From Cladophialophora immunda (lineage: Eukaryota > Ascomycota > Eurotiomycetes > Chaetothyriales > Herpotrichiellaceae), in the NCBI RefSeq assembly GCF_000835495.1, contig NW_015622544.1, positions 3,810,855 through 3,874,854 of the forward strand: a DNA stretch of 64,000 bases. The letters are read 5' to 3'. This document shows positions 20,796 to 31,424 of the stretch, one piece after another (within the stretch, counting starts at the first letter, position 1; every line of letters begins with the position of its first letter). The notes beneath the pieces were generated by a model, which saw only the letters and a program-made list of their open reading frames with translations, made no database searches and was not told where the DNA came from. A program made the position numbers and the translations under genes.

Positions 20796-23700
20796 TCGAG
20801 CATGCCTACTGCACACCTCGGGGACATCAGGCTGGGTGTTTGAAAACGCTTTTCTGTTTTCAACCTTTTCGACGGAGAAATGCCTCCCATAAAGGAAGGC
20901 GGATATGCTGTTTTTGTCCAAATCAGTCACGGCGTTTTAACCGGGACAGGCTTCTGGTGATGCTCCCATACATCAGAGGGGCGCTTACTAGAATATGCGT
21001 GAAAGGCCATCCGCTATCATATGCTTCCAGTGTTACTTGCTAAAACCACCACTGCAAATACGGACTACATACTTTGAGTATTTGCTGATAGCAGAGCTCT
21101 CAAAAAGTCGAAAAAGCTCTGCGCTCTAGCGTGCGCTTTGAGGAAGAGGGAAAGGGGAGTCTAAACCATGGACCCGAGTACATACTCTCCCAGCCAGAGA
21201 AGCCCTCGTCTCTCGCGTGTTCTCCTTTCTGGGCTGGACTGGGCTGGGGTCGGGGTGCCATGCGCGCCCCCTTTGAACCTAAAAGCTCGTGTATGCCACT
21301 GTCTGACTTTCTCCCTTCAGCAAGCCACCGTGAACGGCCTCGGAGTCGCCTTTATCCTCGCTGAATTGCGTGCTCGTCACAATCACGAACCACCTGAAAC
21401 AAGGGCAACGTGATTCCATTACCTGTGAAGGAGGAAGAGGGGTGAAATATGCAAAGGATGAGAGTTCAGCTATGTTTTGCTTCAGCGGAACAGAGTTGTT
21501 GTGCCGTCTCTTTTACCACTCCTACAATATGGTGCCTTGAAAGAGGATGGAGTGGCGTATTGATGTCACCCCCAACGTTCCACATCCAGTATAGACGCTC
21601 ACAGCCGAGCACGGGGAACTGAGTCCTGTCATTACGCGAGGAGTCCATGTACGAGGAGTATTGTAAATGCAGGTACAGCACGGAAAAAATAAATATGCAG
21701 CACTACAGCACTCATCGCCGCCACCAGGGGTGTCCTGTGGCCCTGTGGCCCTTGGGACGAGCGGGTACAGTAGAGGCGCGACAGAGAATCAAAACAGGGA
21801 TCATACAGAGCTGCGGTAAACGGAAAGTGTCTACCTGGCGTGCTGGGCAGCTGTGGGGTGTCTTGTTCAAGGTACAGAATGAAGACTCACGAGGAACATG
21901 AACTCCCACCCCTTTGTGATTTGACACTTTGTGACTACTTGGGCGGAGAGGAGAGGAAAGGGAGAGTTCTAGATCGATCGCTCTGTCAAGTTGTGCTTGT
22001 TTTTGCCTCGAAAAGCCAAAAGCTGTAGCCCCATCCACTTCTCTTTCTTCGACACCAAGTCAAAACAACTGTCACACAGCAGTCTGTTGGGGGTTCTCGA
22101 ATCTCTGGAACCTAGTACTGTCAGGATTGGGGACTGCGGCAGCTCGAGGATGAAAAGATGCGGTTGGACGGCGAGGCGTTCCAGGAGAGAAGGTCCTGGC
22201 TTGTAGTCTTGTCCTTCCTCTGTCCTTGCTCGCTGGTCACCCACGGACCTAGGTTTGGCAGCAGTTGTGGTGGAGATGTCTGGTTGAGGTGGAGTCCCTA
22301 CTCGTGCGTATCCTTTACGGCGCCTGTTCTTTCCGCCTTTGTGCCCTTACGAGGAGGTAGGTGGGCAGTTAGTACTTTACGATGTCCTCGCCGACTGCGA
22401 GTGAACTACTGCAGGTGGGGTATCCACCCTGCTCAAGCTTGTTCATCGTTCCCCGTCGCCGTTGATGATAGTGCGGATGGCTGGATAGATAGATGGGTGG
22501 ATTGGATGGGAAAGGGGGAAAGGGAAGCGAAGGAAGGAGAATTACTACGCTCGGGGCTTTGGGAAACTTTGGTTCCGTGTTTCCACTGTCCACGATGAGG
22601 ACGAGTAGGTAATAGCTCGCAGCACGAATACTCCTCCTGCTCCACTCCCACCTGACGACGCCGTTAACCTGTTCTCGCCAGGTCGGTTCTCCACTGCGCT
22701 GTCACCGATGTGGAGATGGGCCGGACGGGAGGAAATGGAGGAGGTCCAGATAAGCTACTCGCCGACTGCTCGTGCGTCCATCGGTCCTCCTGTGTAGCAA
22801 CCCGCCTCAAGGACCTAATGGACTTGCCGCCTCTGTACAACGGCGAGGTAGCAAGGAAGGAAAGCGTTTCAGCATTGATATTCATAGGCACAGAGGTCCG
22901 GAGAAGGAATCCGAGCAGTCACATTAAGAAGCAAGCATACAGTCGCGTCAAATGCCACGGGGCTTGGACCAAGCCAGATCCTGCTATCTTTGATCAATGA
23001 TCGTGCAAACCTGGGCAAGGGACTGCGCAAGCATCTACGAATCGGCGACCAGAGCGAGCTGAGAGTTTTTCGCTTAGTTGTTCTTCCTCCCCCCGTCCGC
23101 TGAAATGGCCCCCCCTCTTGACACTCAAACGCCTGCAGAAGGAACTTGGTTAACTGTTTGACTTTTTGTCCGGCGGTCCTGGGCAAAAATGCTAGTTTTT
23201 ACCACATGCGACGCGTGAGCGGGAAAAACTCTACACAACGTGGCTTGCATGGACGGGGGCGAACAGGGTCTTTCGGCGGCGAAATGTTGCGTCCACACGT
23301 GCTCGTATTTCGACGAAGGGGGAGGGGAATAGGTAGGAGAAAGGAGAAGTTGGAAGGACGGATCTCGCTTGACGTTGCTTTGCGGTTTCCCCTTGCATGT
23401 AGTGACACCTATGCGTCCGTGGAAATGAGGGGCTATGCAGGTGAATACGATGCTTGCGTGGGTGAGGCAGAAGCGAGGAGCACGAGCACGTCGAGGTCTC
23501 CGTCGAGGCGGCCAGGGGCTTGCTGCACCAGCATCTGGGTGTCTCAAGATGACAAGAAAAGGAAAAAGAAAAGATGCATCGTGAATAGAAGCCAATAGCA
23601 AGTCCATCAAGTATCTGGGTGCATGTCCATCCAATCCCGTGTACCTGTTACCTGGCCGATGCATCGTATCCTTCCTATCCCAAGTCATCGTCATTTGTAT

Positions 23701-24062
23701 ACCTCCTTGGTGCTCGTACTCCATCGGCGACGTTGGTCAGCGCCTATGCACAACCCAACCACGGTATACATCAGCACAAAGCACATAGAGTAGATTGCCT
23801 GCGTTCTGAGCCCCGTTTCTTAAGGTCTCAGAGTTGGAATGAGCAATTGCTGTTCATTCCATCCCATTCCGTCCCGTGGTATTCCAACCCAACCCGATCC
23901 ATCCGGTCCCGGCACCCAAGATACGTACTGTAGATATGGTTACAAGTCCCTAGAACTCCAGCGCTGTCATCGCCATCCAAAAGATCCGTTCCGTCTGTTT
24001 CGTAGTGTCCGCCCCCCTAGAGCGTTGTGTCGTGTCCACCAGCGGGGCTATAAGGGTGGTCT
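20796..24062. other. 3.3-kb gene-poor convergent gap
   Basis: This lies between the 3' ends of the permease and the rhodopsin-like gene. Many short frames exist, the longest about 199 codons on the minus strand near 23,125-23,724, but they are Pro/Arg/Ser-rich and lack domains. Simple patterns include GGATGG/GATAGATG-type runs at about 22,475-22,530 and ATTCC/CATCC runs near 23,850-23,910. It could host non-coding transcripts or an unrecognised gene. I see no evidence for a specific one. Confidence 0.5.
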
Positions 24063-25471
24063 TCAGCGGTCAGAGACTGACGCCGCGCCCTCGCTGACGT
24101 TGCTCTTGTGGCTCTCCGCCTCTTCATACCGGATCGACCAATCTGTCTTGCGCTCAATGATCAGCCGCCGGCTGTCATGGCTGTGTATGCTGTCATTCCT
24201 GTCGTGTCCACTGCCGCTTCCTCTCTTCTCCTTCTGCCCCGTGGGAATGCGCGACGAGAACGTCGGCTGGGTAGGGTCGAAGGTGACGGCGTGCGAAGCC
24301 AGTCCGTCCGACATGACCTCGCCGGACCGCGGGACGGTCTGCATCTTGAACGACAGGTGCTCGCTGTTGTTGGTCGCGTAGTTCTTCCCCGGATGGCTGG
24401 TGTAGCCCGAGTAACCCATCGGCTTCTCGTAGACGGCCATGAAGGGTTTCAGAACCGTGATTGAGGCTGCCATCACCCCGTAGCCAAGCTGGATCTGTGT
24501 GCAGACGATGGCCAAGGAGAGGGACAAGCTGCGGTTATCGGTTAAGGTGGACGGGTTGAGGTAGTACAGACGGATTCCGCAGGCGGGGACAGCGCTGAAG
24601 GAAGGCATTGCATGTCAGAGGTCGGTGCCAATAGCCAGCAAGGATAATTACTCACAGCAACCGAAGAGCAAATGCAAACACCACGGTGGCTTTCTGAACC
24701 TTGCTCATGCGCAGGTCGCTGACCAGGTATCCTGCAAACAGGACAAAGACCAGCTCCGTGATCGAATCCGTGATGCCGATGGCGAGCCATCTGCCAAACT
24801 GTTTCCGAGAAGAGTCAGCTTGGAGGTCCTGATAGTTTCGGATTGGGATCGATCCACTACCGGAGTAAAGAAGGCTTGCTCCCACGAGGAGCCAATGCTG
24901 ATCAAAAGGATCGACAGGAGAAACCAGCCGCCGCAAAGCCCGATGGTGGTGTAGATCGCGACGACATGTCCCCGTCGGCGTGTCAACCTCAGGAAGAGAA
25001 AGCACACGGCCAGCTTGGAGAAAAGCAGGACGATGAGGTAGAAAAAATCATTTGCATAATAGTACTGGGGTTCGCGCTTCAGCACATCTTTCCTTTCCCC
25101 GTTGACAACTGGTTTTCGTACCTTCTTGACCAAGTCGCTGTTGGGAGCAGTGCCCTCGAATACCTTCCGATGTCCCAGGCCCAGGTGAACGGCATAAAAG
25201 ACGAGGGAAGTCTGGACGATGGAGAAGGCCCAGGAGGCCGTTAGGACCGTTTTTTTCTTTTGGTTCCACCCTCGTGTGCAGGTGTCAAAAGACTTACTGT
25301 GGCAGCCGTCAAAACGTGGTCGTCCCACTTCCACAACCTCTGCGGTACACGGATATAGATGCGGATCGCATAGGCGACGAGAACGAAGCATAGCGACAAC
25401 GAGGTCAGGATGAGGATCAGGCCTGACTGATCTTCGGGAGATATAACTCCCAAAGGCTGTGAGGGGGCCAT
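24063..25471 (-). CDS. Fungal rhodopsin-like (SAT4/PTH11-type) integral membrane protein
   Basis: Four exons on the minus strand: 25471-25298, 25256-24861, 24798-24656 and 24594-24063. The introns are 41, 62 and 61 nt and phase-consistent. The product is 414 aa. Seven membrane helices follow the Pfam fungal rhodopsin-domain pattern: a helix after residue 15, the RLWKWDDHVL motif at the end of helix 1, ASWAFSIVQTSLVFYAVHLG, the YYYANDFFYLIVLLFSKLAV helix, TTIGLCGGWFLLSILLISIG, then FGRWLAIGITDSITELVFVL and the last helix ending ITVLKPFM. A hydrophilic Ser/His/Arg-rich tail of about 120 residues is probably cytoplasmic. Related proteins include PTH11-like candidate receptors; ligand unknown. 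The 41-nt first intron is short, and its acceptor (AAAAG) is weak. Confidence 0.85.
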
Positions 25472-26914
25472 TTTGGAGCCGCCGTGTGTATAACGCGGCA
25501 AAGGTTGCGCAACGTTTTGGTCGAGCACCCGAAGTTGTCTTATTGTACCTGCATGACCGCCTTTGATATCAACCTGTTGCAGGGAACCGCCGTGGATGAA
25601 GATGGGCTTCAGCGTCTCCTGCTCCGGACCCAGCAAAGTGGATCATTGAACTTTCTCCGAGTTGCCCCTCGTGTCCTCCTGCCCGGGGTCAAAGATTAGG
25701 ACTTCCCGCGATATCGAGTTCTCGAGAGTCGAGGTTCAGGAAAGGGTGGTGGTGCAATCCCGCGCAGGAGCCAGAAGCCACCAAATCCATTCAATGGGCT
25801 GGGGAGATGGCAGGATGGGTCTCAAGAAGGCTCAAGCAACAGGAGAACTAAGATTGGGAGCGAAACTTAGGAGTGGTCCTAGTTTCCTCCGAAATTCCAC
25901 ACCTTGTCCGAGAGGAGTTCGCTTGCTCGGCGCCTAGATGGATAGTGGTGGATGGCGGGTTCAAAGACAGAAACTGTTGATGGCCATTTTAGAGCATGCT
26001 TTGCAAACGGCCTTTCTCCCTGCGAGACAATGCACAGGACTTTTTTCGGTATCGAGGCCACCCGCCGACCCATCCCAGAACAAATAGCAACGAAGAGATC
26101 GTCGTTGTTTCTGAAGATCAGAGTGCCCATCGAGGGTTGCCTCCTGGTGTTTTCGAACTAGCAACTGCCACGTCCTCGTGAACCTGGCTGGAACAGGTGT
26201 AGTCTCATGTACGAAAGTGCACAACATCAAGGATGACGCGCCATGCACCCATCGAACTGAGGTGACCGTGCAGAGCGGAATCAAAGCCAATACACCAGTG
26301 GATAGGAGCATTAGGCATTCAGAGCGACCCTGGGCCAGAGGTCTGGCCAGAAGCAGAGAGGCCAGGCCAGCCAGTAACCAAGCAAAAGTAGTGCTCACAG
26401 ACAGGACACCATGGAGGTCCATCCTTTTGGGGGTCCTCATCGACCGGAGAAGCAAGGAAAGGCCGCTGCCGACAGCGGATTTGCCTGGCTTCCGCAGACA
26501 TGGGATTCTTACAAAAGCCACTCATCTTTCGATCCCTTATCCGCGTCGAATGGAGCAGCTGACAGGAGGGGGGGAGATGATTCGACAGAGTGGAGGGGCT
26601 TGATGGTGTGATGGAGGGATGTTGGAAAAAAGCAACGACTAATGGTGGAGTTTGTTGGAGCTTGCATTAGGCTTGTCGCAGAAAAGCTACACCGCCAACA
26701 GTCTAGCCAGCAAAATCTGGGGGGTAGCCATTACACTTGTTTCGCAAGCTTGTGAAGGTTGCCCATGTTTCACTTCGAATAGGAAATAATGTAGATGCTT
26801 GTCTCGCCAATAAGTGGAAAGCAAGATATTGGGGAGATTAAATTCCAAAAGGATAAAAGGTTGGCAGCATAACTAAAGATCATGGCTGGCTCTTCCCCAA
26901 CCTACAGTACATTC
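25472..26914. other. Intergenic gap without supported gene
   Basis: This holds the promoter of the rhodopsin-like gene and the 3' flank of the dehydrogenase gene. A minus-strand frame (about 25,961-26,521) encodes two hydrophobic stretches, but it lacks an ATG at its 5' end. Its first ATG is internal, at about 26,440, so it is weak. Confidence 0.5.
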
Positions 26915-28216
26915 TCACTTCCATGAGATGTCGATGTTCCGCACTCTTCTCTGGGAATAGAGCACCATATCCTGCATCCACACCGGCCAGTTTCTCAGCC
27001 CCGTATTGCTTTCCTCCGTCCTCGGCATGAAAATCTGCCCGCTTCTTCCCGCCAAAACCTGTTCCACGACCGCGTCGCTCACGTTCGACGCCGGATCACA
27101 CTTGATCCCGATCTCCTCCAACTTGGCTGCCACCGGTTTCACGATGCCGGTCGCATGCCAGGACGGATGGACGGAGGTGGTTTGGATACATTTGCCGTTC
27201 TCGTAGTATCCTCGGAGTTCCGATCGGAGGCCTGTGCTCGGAGTCAATCTCTCGGGGAGGCTAGGTCTTGGGAGTGCACGGAAAGCTCACCTTCATGGAG
27301 AAAGAGGGCCCCAATCTTTGTACAGCAATAGTCTACGAGGCCTGGCGCTGCGAAGAAGCTGGCCATTGATGCGATGGTCACAACGTGGCCTTTCTTTGCT
27401 CTCAGCATCCCAGGTAAGAACTCCTTGATCAAAATGAAGTGGCTGGCGATATTGACTTTGAAGATCCTGTCGGTCAACTTCGCATCACTGTTTATGACTT
27501 TGGTGCCGTTGGCTGCAAGGTTCTCTGGTCAGCTAACTTGCGTTCTAGAGGAATAGCAGATGACTGCATAAGGCTCACCAATCCCAGCATTGTTGACAAG
27601 GACTGTGGGGTCTCCGTGCTCTCTGCGGATGGTCTCCGCTGTCGACTCTATCGCAGCAAAGTCGGTCAAGTCGAGTTGGTAGTAGTCGACGCCGGGAACT
27701 AAAGCATGCGAAGTGAGCAGTCTCCCCATGATAGGGTTACTTAGAAGACATACGCTTCTTCAACTCCTCTGGAACTGGAGAGATATCCAGGATGACGACT
27801 CTCGCATGTTTCGAGAATCCTTTTACCATTTCATACCCAAAGCCGGAACATCCTCCGGTCACCACCACGAGTTCCGTCTGCTTGTCCCATTGGAAGGGTG
27901 CACCTGGCTTCGTGAACACATGCCAGTGGTTGAGCGCAAGTTTGGTGAGTGTCTGATTGAGCTTTCGGACGAGACCGATGGCTAGGAGATACTTCAATGA
28001 CTTGATGAGGAGTGCGATACGCTCTGGGGACAGGCCAATGTCACCCAATAGCTTCAAGAGACGTGCGCGGTATTGAACAGGTGCCCTGGTGAGAGCAAAC
28101 AACACAGTCCCGGTCAGAAGCGGTTCGGTCGAGGCACGGTGAACGAGACGGAAGGGCAGAGTGAGAGCACCCACGGCAACGCGGTTGGCGCGCTCAAGGG
28201 GGCCTGGTTTTGCCAT
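26915..28216 (-). CDS. Short-chain dehydrogenase/reductase (SDR)
   Basis: Four exons on the minus strand: 28216-27754, 27698-27579, 27512-27291 and 27231-26915. The introns are 55, 66 and 59 nt, each phase 1. The product is 373 aa. An N-terminal extension of about 115 residues with hydrophobic helices probably anchors the protein to a membrane. It precedes the Rossmann fold with TGGCSGFG (nucleotide binding), DLTD, NNAG, the catalytic serine in ASMAS, and YCCTK (YxxxK). This matches the classical SDR fold, similar to membrane-associated retinol/17-beta-hydroxysteroid dehydrogenase types. The substrate is unknown. For exon 3 a second acceptor 12 nt upstream is also in phase; I chose the one giving normal spacing after NNAG. 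Confidence 0.9.
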
Positions 28217-28705
28217 TGTTCGGGACTAGCAAGCCACAAAGCCGAATACGTGAAGATATTGACGGCAGGATGTAATCAAGAAAGTCTAGAATCCCACAGC
28301 GTCAAGCATATTTATGAACGAACGTCGAGCGGGGTTTCGTCCATGGTCGAGTGTTGCCGTCAGTGCCTAGCCGGCAACCCAGGCAAATCCCAAGGGCACA
28401 AGACGGCACAAGACCCTGGGCCGATGCACATTGAAACAACTTGGTGACACCAGACTCCAGTACTCGGTGAAAACGGCAGAAGTTGCCTCGGTCGGTGGTG
28501 CTAAACGGGTTGGCCTGAACCCTTGGCCGACCAATAATGATGGTTGGAGTAGTGGGCCTTGGTCGCCCTGACGTCCGGCCCCGTGTTTCCCCGCAGTTTG
28601 GTCAAATGTGGGACTAAGCCTAAACCGGGTATTACCACGCCCCTCCACCAAGCACGCAGGGCGGATCAAACATGATCCTTTCGCCGCTTCGATGGGATAT
28701 ATATA

Positions 28706-28910
28706 TATACTTTATATACACCCCGAACTGTGCTTCTTTCCATGAACAATTTCATTCAGGAAACGGAGCGAAGCCGCTTTAATCGCGCACGTGACGGAGC
28801 ATCGGGGGAGCCTGGCCGAGCACGGGAGAGCGTCGAGGGAGTCACAGCAGAGTACGGGGAAGCCCGCCCGAGCACTGCGCGAGCCACAGAGAGCTTGCCC
28901 TGATGCCAAA
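28706..28910. repeat. Degenerate dispersed repeat, copy A
   Basis: The stretch containing CGAACTGTG, then GAGCGAAGCCGCTTTAATCG, then GAGCACTGCGCGAGCC recurs in diverged form at about 57,790-57,880 and 61,785-61,900. Copy A is preceded by a TA dinucleotide tract. By eye the copies are about 70-75% alike over the shared parts. This suggests an old transposon relic or MITE-like family whose termini I cannot define. Confidence 0.6.
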
Positions 28911-29039
28911 CTGCGGAAGACAGTTCGGGCTCAGAGGTCCCCTTTGGACCCTCGGCTACAATTGCTCAGCTGTACCCTCATTCGTTTCAGCCAAGCCTGA
29001 CTGCCTGTATGATGTGGCGCCCTGCCCAACTCCAAGAAT

Positions 29040-29150
29040 CTAGAGGCCCATTTGGGCTCTCAGGGTCGACTTCGAGCCCATAAGGAGGCCATTTTGGCAA
29101 CCAGGGGTCAATTTAGGTTGCCAAAGCGCTCACCGAGGGCTTTGTGAGAG
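29040..29150. repeat. Cluster of small inverted repeats
   Basis: Perfect 9-bp arms TTGGCAACC (29094-29102) and GGTTGCCAA (29116-29124) flank a 13-nt loop. GCCCATTTGGGC lies just upstream, and a CTCAC/GTGAG pair downstream. The density of stem-forming sequence suggests a mobile-element relic. Confidence 0.7.
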
Positions 29151-29953
29151 CCGCCAAGGGATTTGGGGATACAATATAGTCAAGCTGCGTTCCTGTTTCC
29201 ACCATTTATGAAAGGGAGTATAGGCAGTGGATAATTCGTCATCTTCTCCAAGGGGTAGGGCCCGAAAAGTTTTCACTGAAGACACATTTACAGTACATCA
29301 GTTGTTGCAAGTTGGAATCGACAAATGGATCCGGGGCTGCTCCAACTGGCAAGCGTGAATGTCAAACAATTCGTCTGAATGTCTACTTGAAGTCTCACTA
29401 AGACAGGTGCAGATTATTTGAAAATGGAGGGTACTCAAAGTTGCAATAGGAGCTTTCTCAAGGCGAGCTACAGACTGGATCTACATACACAGCAAGTGAC
29501 TCCACTTTGCAAAGGTTCAGATGTCCTGCTGCTCTCTGCATGCAATGAAATATTGCGCCACAGGCATGTGATTGCGAGCCTGCCAAGGCTGCCAAGCGTT
29601 ATAAAGACGTCGAACAACTTGTACCAGTCTGACGGTCCGCTAGGACTCTTCGAATAGCAACAAAGTCCTCCGTAAAATCACAGGCATGTGCCTCAGCTGT
29701 CACGTGATGCATTCGCGCACCTCAAAACCCTGTTGCGCGCTGCCAACCAACTTAGATCGTCAATCAACCAACCTTTCATCAACTTGCTCGCTTCACGCCT
29801 TCAAACGGTTGGTTCCTCATGAAAAGGGGACCTTGCTGAACAAATAAATGTGATGATAAATACTAGGTAATGATGAACGACTTGGCAGCTACTGGATGTG
29901 GAGCTTGGCTGTGGTGTTTTCCTCAGCTCGACTTTAACACCATGATAGTCCTC

Positions 29954-30935
29954 TCACTCACTTTCATCACCCTCGAGTAGGCCTCCAAGCATCGAAAATT
30001 GCTCCTGCTCGACTAGATGTTTAAGTCTAGCTCCACGAGCCCCGGATGCCAAAGCAGCCTCAACCATTCCATAACCTCCATAAGCCCAACTACCTATAGC
30101 ACCAAGTCCAAAGGTAGCAATCCCAAATATGGCCATTCCGGCCATTGCTGTGAGGTGTCTCCGGGTCATCATATATGCCAACTTGTGTTCCTGTTTCCAC
30201 CATAGAGTCCAGTGGAGGTCATGAAGCGCCTGGAAATTTTCCTGTCGGGAGCTCTCTTCCAGAATAAGAACTGCAAGGTATACGACGAAATTTTGACTAT
30301 TCCAGAGTCTTTGGTCATAGTATCCGCTGCTCCAATGATGCCATAATTGCGACTCTAGATGAGACGTCAGCATCATAAAACTAACGGATTCGGGGAAAGA
30401 CATGGGTGCAATACTCAATAAATCTATTTGATTGTCGCCCAAAGTGGTCACACCAACCGCTTGCCACGCTTCAAATTCAGAAGTATCGATGTGCCGCAGG
30501 TCTCCTGGGCACTCAAAGTACTTGGCATTATTCGTGAAATCCCTCTCTTTGGGTGGTAAAGGAATGCCCCGAAACACGCCAAGTACCCATCGCCGGTTTC
30601 CACGTATGTCGTTCATGCTCTCAATACCGGGAAAGGGGCTACCTGGAGTTGTGTTCTTGAACATGGAGGTACCTTTGTGCCGAGAATATAGAGACCATTT
30701 TCCAGGCAAAACGGCGATGAAAACGATAGATGATTGTGTTTTTGACCCTAGTAGATGTTTAGAAGTGTAATGCATTAGCCACGCTGGCAGGAAAACCAGG
30801 TTAACACGAACCTCTCACCCAGCTATATTTAACTTCGACCTTGTCCCCTTCCTGGATCGATTCCTTTCGGATGGTGCGAGACACACTTCCCAACTTCGAC
30901 AGGTCGAGCTTAACCTCGTAGTCTTTAGCCGTCAT
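29954..30935 (-). CDS. Unrecognised gene, probable two exons
   Basis: The main exon (30747-29954) is open for 264 codons and joins to an upstream exon through a 64-nt intron (30811-30748, GTTCGT..CTAG), which restores phase. The donor is weak, so splicing is tentative. The first ATG in the upstream exon is at 30935, but the same frame stays open to about 31,073 and looks coding (Cys-containing, hydrophilic). The true start may therefore lie in another exon. The C-terminal part has one Gly/Ala-rich membrane-like segment (MAGMAIFGIATFGLGAIGSW) followed by a charged tail. Tryptophans are frequent. I do not recognise the family. It sits alone at the edge of the transposon-rich zone. Confidence 0.45.
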
Positions 30936-31050
30936 TCTGGCTTCCAAGTTACATTGTCCATTGCGTGAGGTTGCGCAGTCTTGAAGTTGCGTGGAGAAGC
31001 CTGATTGATTAAGTATTCCTAAGCCCAGGTCACTAGGGCTATACGTCACA

Positions 31051-31068
31051 TGGATACACGTGTATCCA
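31051..31068. repeat. Perfect 18-bp palindrome
   Basis: TGGATACACGTGTATCCA is its own reverse complement and contains a CACGTG E-box core. It lies at the 5' side of the unrecognised minus-strand gene. It could be a protein-binding site for a dimeric bHLH factor or merely repeat debris. Confidence 0.6.
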
Positions 31069-31220
31069 CTCAACGCCGCTCAAGGCAAAACTCAGCGTTG
31101 TCAGGATGCGACTCCTCCGACTCCTTGCTTATTAAGCGAATACCAATGAATCGACTCATGAGTCCACTCCCTCTCCTTGATTACTCAGCGAACGGCAGCT
31201 CCTAATTGGTTAGAAGATAG

Positions 31221-31424
31221 TTATTCCGTTCCGAGTGCCTTCTTTCGAATAGTCTCTGAGGGCTCTCCAGATGCCTTGAATCCCTGAATCCCCCATTGCT
31301 TGAGGCATTGCGACGCTTCAAAGGCCTCAACTTGAAGACTATTACGGTCGTATGTGAGCGTTCTCTTTGCCTGAGAGAACGTTCTCTTGATCTCTGCGCT
31401 CATCGCAGGTACGGATAGTGTCAC
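31221..31424 (-). pseudogene. hAT transposase C-terminal fragment
   Basis: The 67-codon frame matches the hAT-family dimerisation region (hATC): LSVPAMSAEIKRTFSQAKRT, then DRNSLQVEAFEASQCLKQWG. The rest of the transposase is not found in this window, so this is a 3' remnant of a hAT transposon. It is only lightly mutated compared with the block beyond 34.5 kb. Confidence 0.85.

Larger units (their letters stand above)
28217..29953. other. Repeat-bearing gap upstream of the dehydrogenase gene
   Basis: No gene is supported. It holds a TA-rich tract (28,690-28,715), a degenerate dispersed repeat (about 28,706-28,910) and a hairpin-rich stretch (29,040-29,150), listed separately. The sequence between 29,150 and 29,950 shows nothing recognisable. 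It marks the passage from gene-dense to transposon-dense DNA. Confidence 0.55.

Noticed and set aside
23125..23724. 199-codon minus-strand frame
   Set aside because: Low-complexity Pro/Arg/Ser translation, no start-context support, no neighbours suggesting function.
25961..26521. 186-codon minus-strand frame with hydrophobic stretches
   Set aside because: It begins with GTG, and its first ATG is internal at about 26,440. Hydrophobic runs alone are not enough to call a membrane protein.
28689..29150. CRISPR-like array
   Set aside because: Repeats here are inverted, few and irregular. CRISPR arrays are not expected in a fungal genome, and none is seen anywhere in the window.
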